From Nissolia schottii (taxonomy: Eukaryota > Streptophyta > Magnoliopsida > Fabales > Fabaceae): DNA of 64,000 nucleotides. The DNA is taken from assembly GCA_003254905.1 (NCBI GenBank), contig QANU01107522.1, positions 1-64,000 of the forward strand. Direction: 5' to 3'. Shown piece after piece: positions 10,291 through 22,285 of this stretch. Under the pieces are notes generated by a model. That model worked only from the letters and a program-made list of their open reading frames with translations, did no database searches and had not been told where the DNA came from. The number at the start of each line of letters is the position of its first letter. The stretch's first letter is position 1. The position numbers were made by a program, and so were the translations under genes.

Positions 10291-13200
10291 CCCAAAACCC
10301 CATTTTTGCCCTATGTCACCTTTCCTCAAAACTCTTCCATGTACAGTACTAAAAACATTTTTTCACATACTCCAGCATTTATAAATCATATATTATCATC
10401 CTCAAATCACAAAATGGCACATGCATGCATCATCTACCAATTATCACAACATATGTTCATCAAGTCACATATACTCTTGCATGCAACATGATCATTTGCA
10501 TGCAACATGCAAGCATTTACAAATCACCCAGGAGGTGATTCAAACATAGTTTTACCCACTTGTTGAGTGTTGGTTTGGTGTGGTGTAGTGAGCTTGGGTT
10601 GAAGTCCAAGAAGCTTTGTTGCTCCAAAGCTTGAGATCCCTCTTTGTCCAAGTTGAATATTTTGAGAAATATGGAGGATGATGACTCGGTTTGGTGTGGG
10701 GGTTTGGTGAGGATGATGATGTTTGTTTTCCTTGATGGTGAGTGAAGTAAAATGAAGTGAAAATATGAAGAAACTTGGCTATGAAATTCGGTTTTTGGAG
10801 GAGAGAAAATAGTGAGGATGCTTGATTTTTCTCAAGAGAAAAGGGGTGGCTCTTTGGCTCACACTCTTGGATGTTTAAGAGAGAAAATGGGATCTAGGAG
10901 AAGAGTGAAAAATGGATGAGAGAAGGCATGCTGGGGTTCGGTTATGCAAGGGGAATTTTGGCCAAATTTTGATTTAATTTACTTAGTGTAATTATGTGTA
11001 ATCATGTCACCTTTATGCATTGACCAATGCATGCTCATAGTTTAGCAAAGTGGTTGGGAAATCACATTGGGGTTGGCATGGCTGCAACAGCATGCACGGT
11101 TTTTGGGGAGGGTTTTTGGGGCAATTTTTTTTTTTATTAAAGAGTGTTAAGGAAAATAGGTGTATTCATGCTACTTTTGAACAAGCCAATGCATGTTGTT
11201 TAAATGTGTTTTTTTGGTAGTATTTGGGGGAGAATTTTACTCCCAAATCTGAAGAGGGTGCAGCACATTTTTTTGGGGAGAGTTTTTGCTCCCGGACTGT
11301 GTGTGTTCGCTTGTGTTTGATCGTTAACTGTCCGATTACGCGCGTGCGAAAAATTAATGATCGATCTAAAAATTATCTAAACATAATTTAACATTAATCA
11401 AACACTAAAAATAAGAATTTGGGAGTTATATAGGATATTCAAAATTTTCCCTGGTAAAAAGTGTATTTTTATGGGTATTGCCGGTACGCGCTTAAATTTC
11501 CGGTAACGACCGAAAATTAGTACAAAAATCACTAAAAAATAAAATCACATTCTTCAAACAATTCTAATGAGGAATTTAATTTTTACCTAAGGCACTCACA
11601 TTTTTTTAGGTTTATCAAATTTATTTTACGAGTGCATTCCATACCCGTTAAATTCTGACGGCGATCGAGAATCGGCGCGATTCTCGCGAAATTTCTCGGG
11701 ATTACGAGGCCGTCACTTTGACTAACATTTTTAGAAAAATAATTTTTTAGAAATTTTCAATCAAAATAATTGGCTCGTGATTTATTAATTAGGAGAAATT
11801 GTTCTTAAGGAAAAACGGGATGTTACAATTGCAGTGCACACGGACAGAGTTTCTGCAATTCTGAGAGAGCTTTGTGAGTGAATGGGGTGGCTGGTGGCAT
11901 GGGTATTTATAGCTATGAAATTTGCCACCATTTTCCCATTTTGCCCTTCCCCATAATTATCGTTTTTCCATTTCTAATTTAATTACTTACTTAATTAATT
12001 AATTAGATAATTAAAAGGTCAAATCAATGAATAGAAGCCTAATTTTTTATTAATTTTCCTATTCATTCACGTGGGGGAATTCAGATTTTGTGCCTCCCAG
12101 TCCCGTTTCGCTCGTATTTGATAGCTCGCTGTCCCGGTGCGTCGCGCACGGTCGTCCGAAAAATATTCCGATCATACCGTCGCGATCCTCTAATTTCCCT
12201 TGATATGGAATTTAAGTTATCCAAAGGTATTTGAGAATTTTTCTCCAGAGGAGTATTCTTCCTGGATACCTTTGATGCTTCGGTAATTTCCAGTGACCAA
12301 GCGTAGCCCTTTTTGCTGTCTGCGAAATTTTGCCGGACGACGAACCCTATGTTTTAGGAATATTTTCAACCTAAAACCCCTCTTTTAACCTTCCTAATCT
12401 TAATTTAGGAATTACTTTATATTTATTTTCGCGAACTTTTTACTAAGGAAAAAAGCGGGATGTTATACCAGTCAAACCCCATCAATCCCCAATAGGTACT
12501 TGATTGGCCCCTAGTTATTGGCTAACCATCTCCCGTCACTAGTTGGACCTTGTCGATCATTGGTCAAGGCATTGTCGATCGTCGGCCAGAACCCTCGTTA
12601 GCCATAATTAGTTGAACCTAGTAAGTCACCTATCAGTCGTCGGTCGGACGTCATCGGTCCCCAATCGACCCCTCCTAAAGTAGGTAATGCAATTTCATTA
12701 TCTAAACAAAATATTTTGTAAATGATGTAATATAATTATCTTATCCAAACTAAAACAAAAATTAAAATGAAGGGAATTCAATTGAATTATTTAAATTCTC
12801 TTGCATTTTAAATTTCTTGGAATTTAAAAATACCCTATCCAAACACAACATAGGAGGTTTTCTTCATTTCCCTCAAGACAACGTGCCAAAACGAATATGA
12901 TCATGTGGTCTAGAAATGAAGTCGTTTTTGGCTTTTAAAGTGCCCAAATCGACATTGTCTATGGTCTAAATAGAGCTAAGATCATGATATTTGGGTGGTT
13001 GAAGAAGAAGGGGACTAATATAAAATGAAAGTGCCTGACATTAGAGGGCAAAATTGATTTTTTTTTTTTAAAGAAATGAGATGAAATTAAATAAATTGAT
13101 ACAAATACAGTACTAGAAATCTATTTTAACCAAAACTAATTTGATGGGTATATTTTTTTAAAGCAATTTTGGAGATAGAATATTTAAGTTATCTTCTCCG

Positions 13201-13379
13201 TTATAAAGTGCGCTTCTCATGATTTGATAGATAATTTAAAATGTGAAAGATAAACTACGAAAAATAAATAATAAAAGGGATAAATTTATAAAATAAAATA
13301 AATCACTCATTTTTTTATTATTATAGGTATTATTACCTATTCCATAAATTTCACGCAATAGAAAAAGATTCAATTGTTA

Positions 13380-13422
<43 letters not shown>
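13380..13422. repeat. (TTA)n microsatellite
   Basis: About 14 perfect ATT/TTA trinucleotides in AT-rich intergenic DNA. Confidence 0.95.
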
Positions 13423-13426
<4 letters not shown>

Positions 13427-14218
13427 GGCACTTACTTTTCATTACCATTTTAGTCATATTTTAACCAATCATTTTTACTCCACACCAAGTTTTTAAGTCT
13501 TACGTATAACACAATAAATATATATATACACTACACACATTATAAGAAACAATAAAGGCCAAAAAAGATTTTTGGCAATCTTTATCTTTTCCTGAAAGGT
13601 ATAGGAAACTACCAATCACTTTCACCCACCTTTTCTACAGAGTTTCACTCCTACAAGGTTGCCCGCTAATTTGTGCTTCCTCCTTTTGGCTGATTCGATG
13701 GAATGGGAATGTTGTGGTAACCCCACATCACGAAATGAAAATCACTATTCAATTTTATAATCAAATAATTGATTAGTTAAATAGTTAATGTCTTTTCAGC
13801 ACATTCACGTATGAATTCATGAGGATTGGGAAATACGATTTCCCCCCACAATGACGAAGAAGTTTCACTTCTTTATGTATGTATAGCCGTGTACGTATAT
13901 TGGAACAGTGCCGTATGCCGCGTGATACGTGTTAGCCTCGATTAATAATTTGAAAGGTGCTTATGGAAATAAAACAAAATTAGACCTCTAAATGCTTGGA
14001 AGAAAAATATATTCCTTACAACCAACGACAGAAGAAAAAGCTTAACATCATTGAAAGAAAATTTGGAATTTACTATAAAATAACAGGGAGAGCCATAGAG
14101 ATGGAAGACAAAAAAGAATATAGTAAAAAGAGAAAACTTTATTCTATTGATTATTTTAATAATGTATTATACAATGAGCATCAAAATGTTTATTTATAAA
14201 TTAAGAATGAGAAGAAAA

Positions 14219-14244
14219 TATATATATATATATATATATATATA
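14219..14244. repeat. (TA)n microsatellite
   Basis: An uninterrupted TA run of about 13 units. Confidence 0.95.
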
Positions 14245-14695
14245 AGAATTCATATAGTAGCATAGTCAATAAATTGTAATTTTAATTTATATGAATAAAG
14301 TAAATCTTTAAAAATATCACAATAAATGCTGAAAACCATTTTAGTGTGTGTTTTTATTAAATAAGAATTAAATCTCACTAGCTATCTTACACTAATAGTT
14401 ATAACTAGTGGTATATTATTAGTAAAATACATTAGTGCTCCAATAGCACCTTAACGTGGTACTTTAAGAATTTTATTTATCTCAAGCTGCTCGCCCTCAC
14501 AAATTAATTGAAGGTTGTGAGATAAACATATTCTAAAGTTTCTTATTGCCGAATTAGATAAGGGTGATAATGCAAATTTGATTTCAAATCTATTACGAGT
14601 ACTACATTCTCACGTAATGTTTGTATCAGATTCTTTAAAATATAGAAAACCTAAATTTCATATTAAACGTTTCAATTTTTAAATTTTCATCTTCT

Positions 14696-14698
<3 letters not shown>

Positions 14699-14732
<34 letters not shown>
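14699..14732. repeat. (TA)n microsatellite
   Basis: An uninterrupted TA run of about 17 units. Confidence 0.95.
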
Positions 14733-14734
<2 letters not shown>

Positions 14735-14984
14735 CATCTTTTCAATTAAAGTAAATCTATTTCTGTAAAATTGACGAACCTTAATACTAATTATGATAGA
14801 TTCGTCCTAAAAAAATTCATGTCTTTCATATTATTAAATAAAATCGGAAAATCAAAGTTCTTCCAGGATATTATTCATGGACATTATCTCATATATATTT
14901 TCATGAAAATATTGAATATTATTAATCTAAAAAACCAGTAGCTAGGAGAGAACTGAAAAAGTTTGTGGGATTCTCAACCCCGAG

Positions 14985-16975
14985 ATCAGAGCCAGAGTCA
15001 ATAACAGAGATTTAGCACGAGCATCAACTACCGCATTATAAGGTCAATAAACAAAACTATAATTAAAAGCTAAAAACCATGAAACATAAAGTAAAATATC
15101 TTGGACAGTAGAACTTAAGTGTGATAAATCCATGTCATTGTCTGAAAGTCTCTTTGAAGCACCATGTGAGTCGTCACCTTTTTATGTACCACAATTGACC
15201 TTCTAGAAACCTATTTTGAAGGCCAACACGAGTCCTTTAACCACTAGCAGCTCACAGCTCCATGGAACTTGACCCACGACTTGCTTCGCCTTTCCTACGA
15301 AAAATGTACCCTCAAAGTTCCTGAGCCGAAAAACCCAATACTAGCACTAGATGCAAAATTCACATTAATCTTGAAATACCTCTTTGGCCTGACAGAGGTA
15401 GCATGGGCCCTGTGTATCAACACCCTTTTAATTTGTTGGAGCTTGGACATTGTTAATAAGATATTCCTACATATATACCTTCCATTTAAAAAATTCTAAT
15501 TTTTTACTCGGTTGTGGTTTTCCATATTCCTACAATTTATTTTGTTATTGATTTTCTCTCCCAAGCTATGTGATAAGTCGATTTAACTGAGAAAAGCCAT
15601 TTCTTATCTGGGAACCAGTACTGAGAGTCATCTTTTTCAAAATGACTTATAGGAATAGAGAAGATTGATGTATGTGGCTTTCTTTGTGGTGAGCATATTA
15701 TATATGAACCAGCTTTAATTACATCCCATGTCCTAGCTAGTATTGTCATTGATTAATTGGTCAACCGTTGTATCATCTAGATCCTTAACCTTTTCATTTT
15801 GGGCTTTAAAGTGACCTTGGATGGGAATCCAAGGGTCCTTCCAAATCCTATTATTATTCTCATTCCCAATTTTGTGGCATAATCGATCCCATTTCAAGAG
15901 CTAGCTTTTCGGCTATTCTAATCACTCTTCCACGTGTAAGATGGGTTAACCCTAATTAAGCTTGAAGAAATTCTCTATCGTGTAAAATGGGTTAGACTCT
16001 AACCTGAGTAACCAAATAATTAGGATTCTCCAAAAGGCGTCTAGCTATCCCTGCTTGGCAAGCATATATAGCCTGATTAAAAGATTCAAGATCCAAAAAG
16101 CCAAATCCAACTTTGGTGCCAATACAACTTATCACACGATACATAGTGAATCTTGGTAGGCCTCAAGGTTCTCCCCCACCAAAAACGAGCCATAAGTTGA
16201 TTTAGTTAGTTTGTAAATGAGGGACTAAGGGACCTTCGAACAACTCATAGTATAGGTGGCAATCGTTTGTTTGTGCCACCACTTTGAGAAGGATCTCCTT
16301 CCACTCCTAGACTTACTTCCACACCCTATCGATCGTTCACTAATTGCAATTTCTGATTCTTAGACCTTCTATCCATTGCTGGAAAGCCAAGATACCTTTC
16401 TTGCAATTCAACCTAAGGGATTACACAAAAGCAGCAAGCAAAGTGTTCTTTCCCCCTTGGCCAACATTAGAACTAAACATAATAGATGACTTATCCAAAT
16501 TAATTTGCTACCCAAATGCCTCACCATATATACCTTGCTAAAATATCCAACAACAATGTCAAAACTTCCTCCATGATGTCCTTGAAGAAGAAAATGCTAT
16601 CATCGACAAAGAATAGATGAGATACCACAGGAGCTGCCTTGATGATTTTCATCCCTAAAAATTCACCACTGACCTCTACGGATTAAATTATGTTCGGAAA
16701 GGCCTCCATACTAATGGCAAAAAGGTATGAGGACAATGGGTCCCCTTGCCTCAAGCCTCGTTGGTGGCTAAAAAACTCTACGGGATTGCCATTCATGAAG
16801 ATGAAGAAACATGTTGTAGAGATGCAAGTCCTTATTCCATCTACCCAATAAATAGGGAAGCTTATTCTTCTCAACACTACCTCCTCGGCAAAAGACCACT
16901 TAACCCTATCATACATCTTACTCATATCTAGTTTCAAAGCAGCATACCCCCTCTTTCCTAACCCTTCTGTTACTT
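14985..16975 (-). mobile_element. Decayed LINE (L1-type non-LTR retrotransposon), 3' part
   Basis: Read on the minus strand, conserved LINE reverse-transcriptase blocks appear in order but in several frames. They are LKLDMSKMYDRV (motif A, 16.9 kb), RGLRQGDPLSSYLF (motif B, about 16.75 kb), and VSHLFFVDDS (motif C, about 16.6 kb, FVDD in place of the usual FADD). Further down come GFGFLDLESFNQAIYACQAG and LLENPNYLVTQV (thumb-side block, about 16.0 kb), KWLFSVKSTYHIAW (zf-RVT-like, about 15.57 kb) and NAVVDARAKS (RNase H end, about 15.02 kb). Many stops and shifts make it inactive. The endonuclease and the 5' part are missing. Ends and TSD are not visible. Confidence 0.8.
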
Positions 16976-17640
16976 AGAGCATATATATATGAGTTAGCTC
17001 ATAAGCAGGCAGGACATTATCCGTGATTAGATGATTTTGTACAGAAGCACTCTGTGCATCTAAAATAAGACAAGGTAACATATTGCCTTTACCCTATTTG
17101 CAAGTGTATTTCTATATAAGCAGTTTATATATAGATAAGATTACACAAAGAGATAGGCCTAAATTGAGACATGCATTAAGGGTTGTTGATTTTTGGAATG
17201 AGAACAATTGAATTTTGATTCAGTTCGAAAATGGATCTTCTCAATTAGATTTCTTGTCAAGTATTATCAACTGTGATTTCTAGTATTAATTGATGAGGTC
17301 GAACCATACATGACATAAGCAACAAAAAAATTCAAAACACACTTAATTATACATACAAGAAATTCAATTGAAATGATCTATTCCCAATTCAGTCCAGATT
17401 CAAATAAACATTATCTCATATATTATCCAAAATAAATTATTTGGCATTATATGTTTTATACCAATATACATAAGGGAATTATATAATTCTTAGCAGTGTT
17501 CAAAATCGACCAAGTCTAATAACCCATTCTGACTAAAAATTAATTGCTCTGAGTTTAGGTTTTAAAAACTAGACCTTGTATAAGATAAAGCTTAAGTCTC
17601 ATATTTGTGAGTTCTTAGTAGTTCATTAGTGATCATTGTA
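16976..17640. other. Intergenic DNA
   Basis: AT-rich, no supported gene or repeat structure. It lies between the LINE remnant and a SINE. Confidence 0.5.
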
Positions 17641-17760
17641 CCAACAAAGTCTAGCATAATTAGTGGATAGCTGAGTTTCTTAGACATTTGGTCAAAAGTT
17701 CAATTTTTGGCAGTGTATGAAAAAAGGCTTTGTTAAGAAAAGTATATCTACTTTAGTAAT
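17641..17760 (+). mobile_element. tRNA-derived SINE-like copy
   Basis: It shares an extended phrase with 42366-42475: ACCAACAAAGTCTA, then a TAGCATAATTAGTGG block resembling a Pol III A box, then GTTCAATTTTTGG at the B-box position, then a 3' TATGAAAAAA run. The A-to-B spacing of about 35 bases suits a SINE. This copy has a weaker B box. Flanking target duplications are not clear. Confidence 0.5.
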
Positions 17761-17815
17761 CTCGAAGTCTCGAAGAGAGATTAGTCGCTATCGGCGGCCA
17801 GCACCTTTAGAGAAA

Positions 17816-19703
17816 AAAAAAATTAGTGATCATTGTCATTGTTATAAGTACGAGTCCTAATTCCCGAGACTTAGGATGCATGTATCTTGGCGTACATTGA
17901 GCACGTAATTGCGTTATAGAGTAATTTGTAATAAATTAACACAAACGCCAAAAGTGAATATTTCTATGTAAACTATGTACGTAAAACTAATTAATTATAT
18001 GTTTATTGACAATCTTATCATCTTGTGCTTCCTTTCTTATTGATCATACTTACTATAGGACAAAAACAAAATTTCTTACATCTCATACTTAACATTTGAA
18101 GCAGTTGATTGCACGAGATAATTAGATAATATATACTCAAACAACGTTTCTTTCATTTGGATAAGCAGTAGATATATCTCTAGCCATATTCATGATCTCA
18201 ATCATATGCTGTTCTTTGATTTAGGATTATTGTTATTTGTTTTAATTTAAGCACTATTCAAGGTTGAGTTCATAATCTAGCGATTGTTTATTCATCTTGT
18301 TAAGCCAAAAGTCTAAGGTTCGACTCTTATCTTCCTTGCCCCTCCCATGCCTTACTAAAAATAATTACCTATACCAATTAATTATAGCTTGTATACCCAT
18401 ATTCCTTCAAATCAATATCATTTCCTTTTCAAAATATAAAATAAAATAAAGGAGTATTATATTCATCATCTCACTATTTATTTAAAAGGAAATGTCATAT
18501 ATTGACATGAAATAATCATGTAAATGAACGGTAAGATAATGAACATAGTTATTTCCTTTTTATTTTGAAAAGGAGAGGATGTTGATCCTATTCCTTTGCA
18601 TATTATTCCAAGCGGCTGGAATTTTCTGAAGCAATTTTCCAAATGAGAGCACAGATTGTGGATTTTCCTGCATTGGCATCCGCCAAATGGAATATAGATC
18701 TTCAAATCCATTTGAATTATATGGTCGTGTCAATTAAACACAGAGAACATTTACACTCCCCAAATGATGTAGAAAGGGTCAACAAATAAAACAAAGTTAA
18801 CTTCCTAATAATCATTTAATAGAACTATGATCTGGCATACATATACATCTTAGAATAATAACAACATTATTGTCAGTTTCTAATTTTCTAACAACCCAGA
18901 CCAACATTCTGCCACAGAAGCTCATGAATTCAATAATAGATATCTATTTCATTATAATAAAACGTTGCGTTAACCCGCTTCTTTGGAACTTCTTCTTTTG
19001 TACTATTTTACAACCCTATATGGTTTCATAAATTCAACAAGTCTTCGCGAAGACCACAATTCGTCCTTAAGATTTTATTTTTTTTCATGTAGTTAACAAA
19101 TCACCTTATAATAATTCGCATGGATTGAAAGAGGACTTTTTACGAAGGTTAATGCTTACAAGTAATTGGACCCGACATTGGGAGGGTTATTGTATTAAAA
19201 GGTGAAGCGTCTTTTATGAGTGGCAAAGAATCAATAACTTGCTGATAAAAGTTTGTGTGTTAATTTAAAGTGAAAGGAGAGACAAATATGATGTCCTTAT
19301 ATTTGTTTCCTTTCGCTTTCTCTAAAGATGTAAATCTTCTTGACCAACTTTCTTATTTTATGTAAAACAACAACCAAGGACAAATGAGCTAAACGGTGTG
19401 TGTGTGTGTATATATATATATATTGTGAAATGTCTTTCATTGAACCAATATTCAAACCCACTTTGTTGACCAATTTATTGAAAAAAATTATATGGGAGTC
19501 GGTCACCATTAAGTGTATAACAATTAAAATGTTAGTTAACAAAATGTTAGAGTAATTAGGCTTAGTTACATGTTGTTGTATCTAATCCGCACATGCGCCA
19601 CAATGAGAGGTTAGTTAAGTATCTCAATATACACCTCAACCTATGCCTAAGTTATCAAAAGTGAAAATACACAATTTCAGTAACTGATGACACTTTATTT
19701 TTC
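17816..19703. other. Intergenic DNA
   Basis: AT-rich and without a supported gene. Near 18300-18345 a GGTTCGACTC phrase after TAGCGATTG might be a third, older SINE relic. A (GT)n/(TA)n patch lies near 19397-19424. Confidence 0.5.
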
Positions 19704-19732
19704 NCCAATGTGAAGCTCATTCATCATGTGAG

Positions 19733-19985
19733 TATCAACATAATAGAAATAAGTATCAAAGTAATAGATATATATATCAACATATTCTCTCTCCAAGTAT
19801 CAATGTAATAGACACAGACATTAACATATTATAAAGGTATATTAACGTTTATTAAAAAAATGCATCAACGTTCTTTTTTTTATAATGTTAATACTTTTAT
19901 AATATGTTGATACCTATATCATTACGTTAATTACTATCTCTATCATATTGATACTTATTTTTATTATGTTGATACATATTATGTT
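19733..19985. repeat. Foldback with phased TATCAA motifs, copy 1
   Basis: The left half repeats GTATCAA(C/A) about every 20-22 bases (for example at 19733, 19753 and 19775). The right half carries the inverse TTGATAC at similar spacing, ending TATGTTGATAC near 19975. The centre is near 19855-19880 at an A-run/T-run. This makes a MITE-like foldback of about 250 bases. No TSD was recognised. Confidence 0.6.
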
Positions 19986-20443
19986 TTAAAGATAAAGTGA
20001 AGATATTGAGAACAAGATAGAGTGAATAATTTGACAAAGAGAGAATGTCAATAGGGATTGAATTTTTTATCGTAATTTGTGATCCCTACTAAATGCCATT
20101 GTCATGGTGTTTTAGGATGTGCATATTTGTGCCTAACGACAATATATGTGACTATTATATGCCAAGTGCCATGCCCACTGTGATTTGCAATAATTTTTTA
20201 ATTGAATGAAGCTAAAATCTATAATCAATATTTTCTTAGGTGAAATTAATTAGATTGTTGCACCTATGTTTGTGTTGGGCTTAAAGTGACGAGGGGAGCC
20301 CAAAATCGGAGGAGATTTGAATCAACAGGTTAAGTAAGACATAAAAGTGGATTAGGCATCATATTTAACTCAAAACTTTAAAGCAATGAGTTTATGAATT
20401 TTTTTTAAATATATGCTCTTCACTTAATTTAAATTTCATCAAT

Positions 20444-20700
20444 CACTATTAGAAAAGTAGTGATTTGCGGTGAACAATTTGTGGCGAACACGATTTCGGT
20501 GCAAATTTGTGACAATTTAAAATTGCAATGGACAGGTTTGCGATGAAATTTGCGGTGGAATTAACGGCAGAAATATTTTGCGACGAAAAGCTTTGCCGCA
20601 AATTTATTTTCAAATTAATCCAAAAACTAACTTTTCAGTTTGTGACAGAAAATTCCACCGCAACATAATTTCCAAATTAATAAAAAAAAAAAAAAAAAAC
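20444..20700 (+). mobile_element. CACTA-like 5' end fragment
   Basis: Starts CACTATTAGAAAAG and is followed by short direct and inverted motifs (TTTGCGGTG, TTTGCGACG, TTGCCGCAAA) like the subterminal repeats of CACTA transposons. It is cut off at the A-run and N at 20701; no 3' end is present. Confidence 0.45.
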
Positions 20701-20701
20701 N

Positions 20702-22008
20702 ATAAATATAAAATTAATGAGTGGGGAAAGGGAAAAAAAATAAATATTATACATTAAAGCCCATTTAGGTCTAATCCCACATATGTAGGTTGGAGTGAGT
20801 TATACGTCATTACGATGTATAAGAGCGTCTTATACGTGACACCAAACAAACCTTCAAAAATCATCTCTCCCCAAAACTTAAATTGTTCTATAGAAGTAAA
20901 AGATATTGACATTATACAAGTAGACATTTATACATTATACTAAAATTTAATACATTTGTTAAAAAATAGTTGTATAAAAAATTTAAATCCTAAATCATTT
21001 GGCCTAAGACTCTAATATCATTTCAATCATTTCTCTTAAAAACTTTACTCACTAAAAAAAATAATTAAATGATTTTATATTTAACGAATATTTGTCATGT
21101 TCATGATTTTACGCTTCTTGTATGGGTTGTGTTCACCAAAATTATTCTTATTCATAACCTTTACGTGGGATTGTGCGAAATAGCATATTCTTTTCTAAAA
21201 GATAAGCCACGTACGATCGATAGCAAATAGCCAAAATACGAGTCAACGCGAATGCATTTTACGCGAAGATCATATTACAGATAAAAGTTTAAAATTATAT
21301 TATCTAAAGATAGTTTACACGCCAAAGGAACAGGATCTCTCAAAGTTGCGATCTTCCATGTTATTCAAAGATGTGGCAAAAGGCTTTTAATTTGAGTTTA
21401 CTTCTAGTATAAATATAATTTAGACGGACGATTAACTAAAATCTAGATTTAAACTTGCGTGATGTGTTGACATAAAAATTACTAAATTAAATTTATAATT
21501 TCTTTAAAACATATAATCCTAAATGAAATGATGAAAAACAACATTGTTATTTGCACATTAAAAGTACCCAGACATCTTATACACGTATATTGGGAAGAAA
21601 AAAATATATAAAATTGTTGTATTTAGCACAATGAATAATATCTCTAATGCAGAATATGTTATTGTGTGTGCATATAATATCAACACCCATGAACGTAGTA
21701 TCAATATATGTTATGAAATGTATTAATGTAATTATTTCTCAGTCTTTTAAATACATTCTCTATCCATCATGTCATACTGTCTCTCTGTCATGTCAGACCC
21801 TCTCTCCTTTGCTCTCACTTTCTCACTCTTGCATGAAACTCACTTGTCACATGGATATCAACATAATAATAATAGATATCAATTTAATAACAACAGGTAT
21901 TAAGATAACAGAAATATGTATATCAACATATTATAAAGGTATCAATCTGATACATTTTTCTCGCTTCATCAAGTCATACCCTATCTCCTCTGCTCACACT
22001 CTCTCACT
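20702..22008. other. Intergenic DNA with a degenerate TATCAA-repeat stretch
   Basis: No gene is supported. From about 21660 to 21960 the sequence again shows spaced ATCAACA/GTATCAA words and TCTCTCACT phrases, like an older relative of the foldback at 22034-22285. Apparent reading frames here (for example 21647-22138) follow the repeat periodicity. Confidence 0.5.
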
Positions 22009-22033
22009 CCAATGTGAAGCTCATTCATCATGT

Positions 22034-22285
22034 GAGTATCAACATAATAGAAATAAGTATCAAAGTAATAGGCATATATATCAACATATTCTCTCTCCAA
22101 GTATTAATGTAATAGACGTAGACATTAACATATTATAAAGGTATATTAACGTTTATAAAAAAAAAGTATCAACGTTCTTTTTTTTTTATAATGTTAATAC
22201 CTTTATAATACGTTGATACATATATCATTACGTTAATAACTATTTCTATTATATTGATACTTATTTTTATTATGTTGATACGCAT
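22034..22285. repeat. Foldback with phased TATCAA motifs, copy 2
   Basis: Same inverted structure as at 19733-19985, including GTATCAACATAATAG at the left and CTATTTCTATTATATTGATAC toward the right half. The A-run/T-run centre is near 22160-22185. Confidence 0.6.

Larger units (their letters stand above)
3097..11827. mobile_element. Palindromic insertion: two long LTRs joined tail-to-tail
   Basis: The left end is TATAACATCCCG at 3097 and the right end is its inverse, CGGGATGTTACA, at 11827. Both outer ends are therefore the 5' terminus of the same LTR family. Flanks are ATCGC (3092-3096) and ATTGC (11828-11832), a 5-bp target duplication with one mismatch, so the unit appears to have entered the older LTR as one piece. 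The arms are 3097-7483 and 7545-11827, with a 61-bp centre. A normal LTR retrotransposon has direct LTRs bounded by one 5' and one 3' end; two 5' ends are abnormal. No internal coding domain (gag or pol) is present. Confidence 0.8.
7504..11827 (-). repeat. Right arm of LTR palindrome
   Basis: This is a minus-oriented LTR copy. Its 3' end runs to about 7504 (CACCCTAGCTAGC, inverse of the GGGTG before TGTTACA), so it is nearly full length and lacks only about five terminal bases. Relative to the left arm it has roughly 28 extra bases near 11653-11680 and lacks part of the 175-bp tandem array, exactly where a single N sits (9900). Confidence 0.85.
342..12467 (-). mobile_element. Solo long LTR (Ty3/gypsy type), split by a nested insertion
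   Basis: Reading on the minus strand, the element starts TATAACATCCCG at 12467 and ends GGGTGTTACA at 342. These are the LTR termini also seen in the cleaner solo LTR at 35461-37806. The flanks are CTAGT (337-341) and CCAGT (12468-12472), a 5-bp target duplication with one mismatch. Its own sequence is 342-3096 plus 11833-12467 (about 3.4 kb); everything between is a later insertion. No gag, pol, primer-binding site or second LTR is present, so it is a solo LTR. Long LTRs with TGTAACA ends are known from chromoviruses of the Del/Tekay group, but without pol that assignment is inference. Confidence 0.75.
12473..14940. other. Intergenic DNA
   Basis: 12473-12670 continues the degenerate GC-rich repeat (phrases such as GTCGGTCGG and CTAGTTATTGGC). 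From 12671 the sequence is AT-rich and holds no ORF with a recognisable protein; the reading frame at 13996-14199 is Lys/Tyr/Ile-rich low complexity. Microsatellites are listed separately. Confidence 0.6.
19704..20701. repeat. Duplicated block, copy 1, bounded by single Ns
   Basis: The block sits exactly between single N characters at 19704 and 20701. From 19705 (CCAATGTGAAGC) to about 20690 it matches 22010-23450 in the same orientation and order: foldback, AAGTGACGAGGGGAGCCC segment, and CACTA-like end. The later copy has two extra 216-bp units. N-delimited insertion of a near copy suggests either gap filling with a paralogous contig or a real duplication at poorly assembled ends. Confidence 0.8.

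Noticed and set aside
3097..11827. Palindrome as pure assembly artefact
   Set aside because: The arms differ by scattered substitutions, a roughly 28-base indel and asymmetric central truncation, and the unit has a TSD-like flank. An artefact would give identical arms. N9900 still means one local spot is unresolved.
18300..18345. tRNA gene from a GGTTCGACTC box
   Set aside because: No acceptor stem or anticodon arm can be formed; at best a SINE relic.
21647..22138. 163-residue plus-strand frame
   Set aside because: It follows the periodic TATCAA repeats; no family signature and Ile/Ser/Tyr-rich low complexity.
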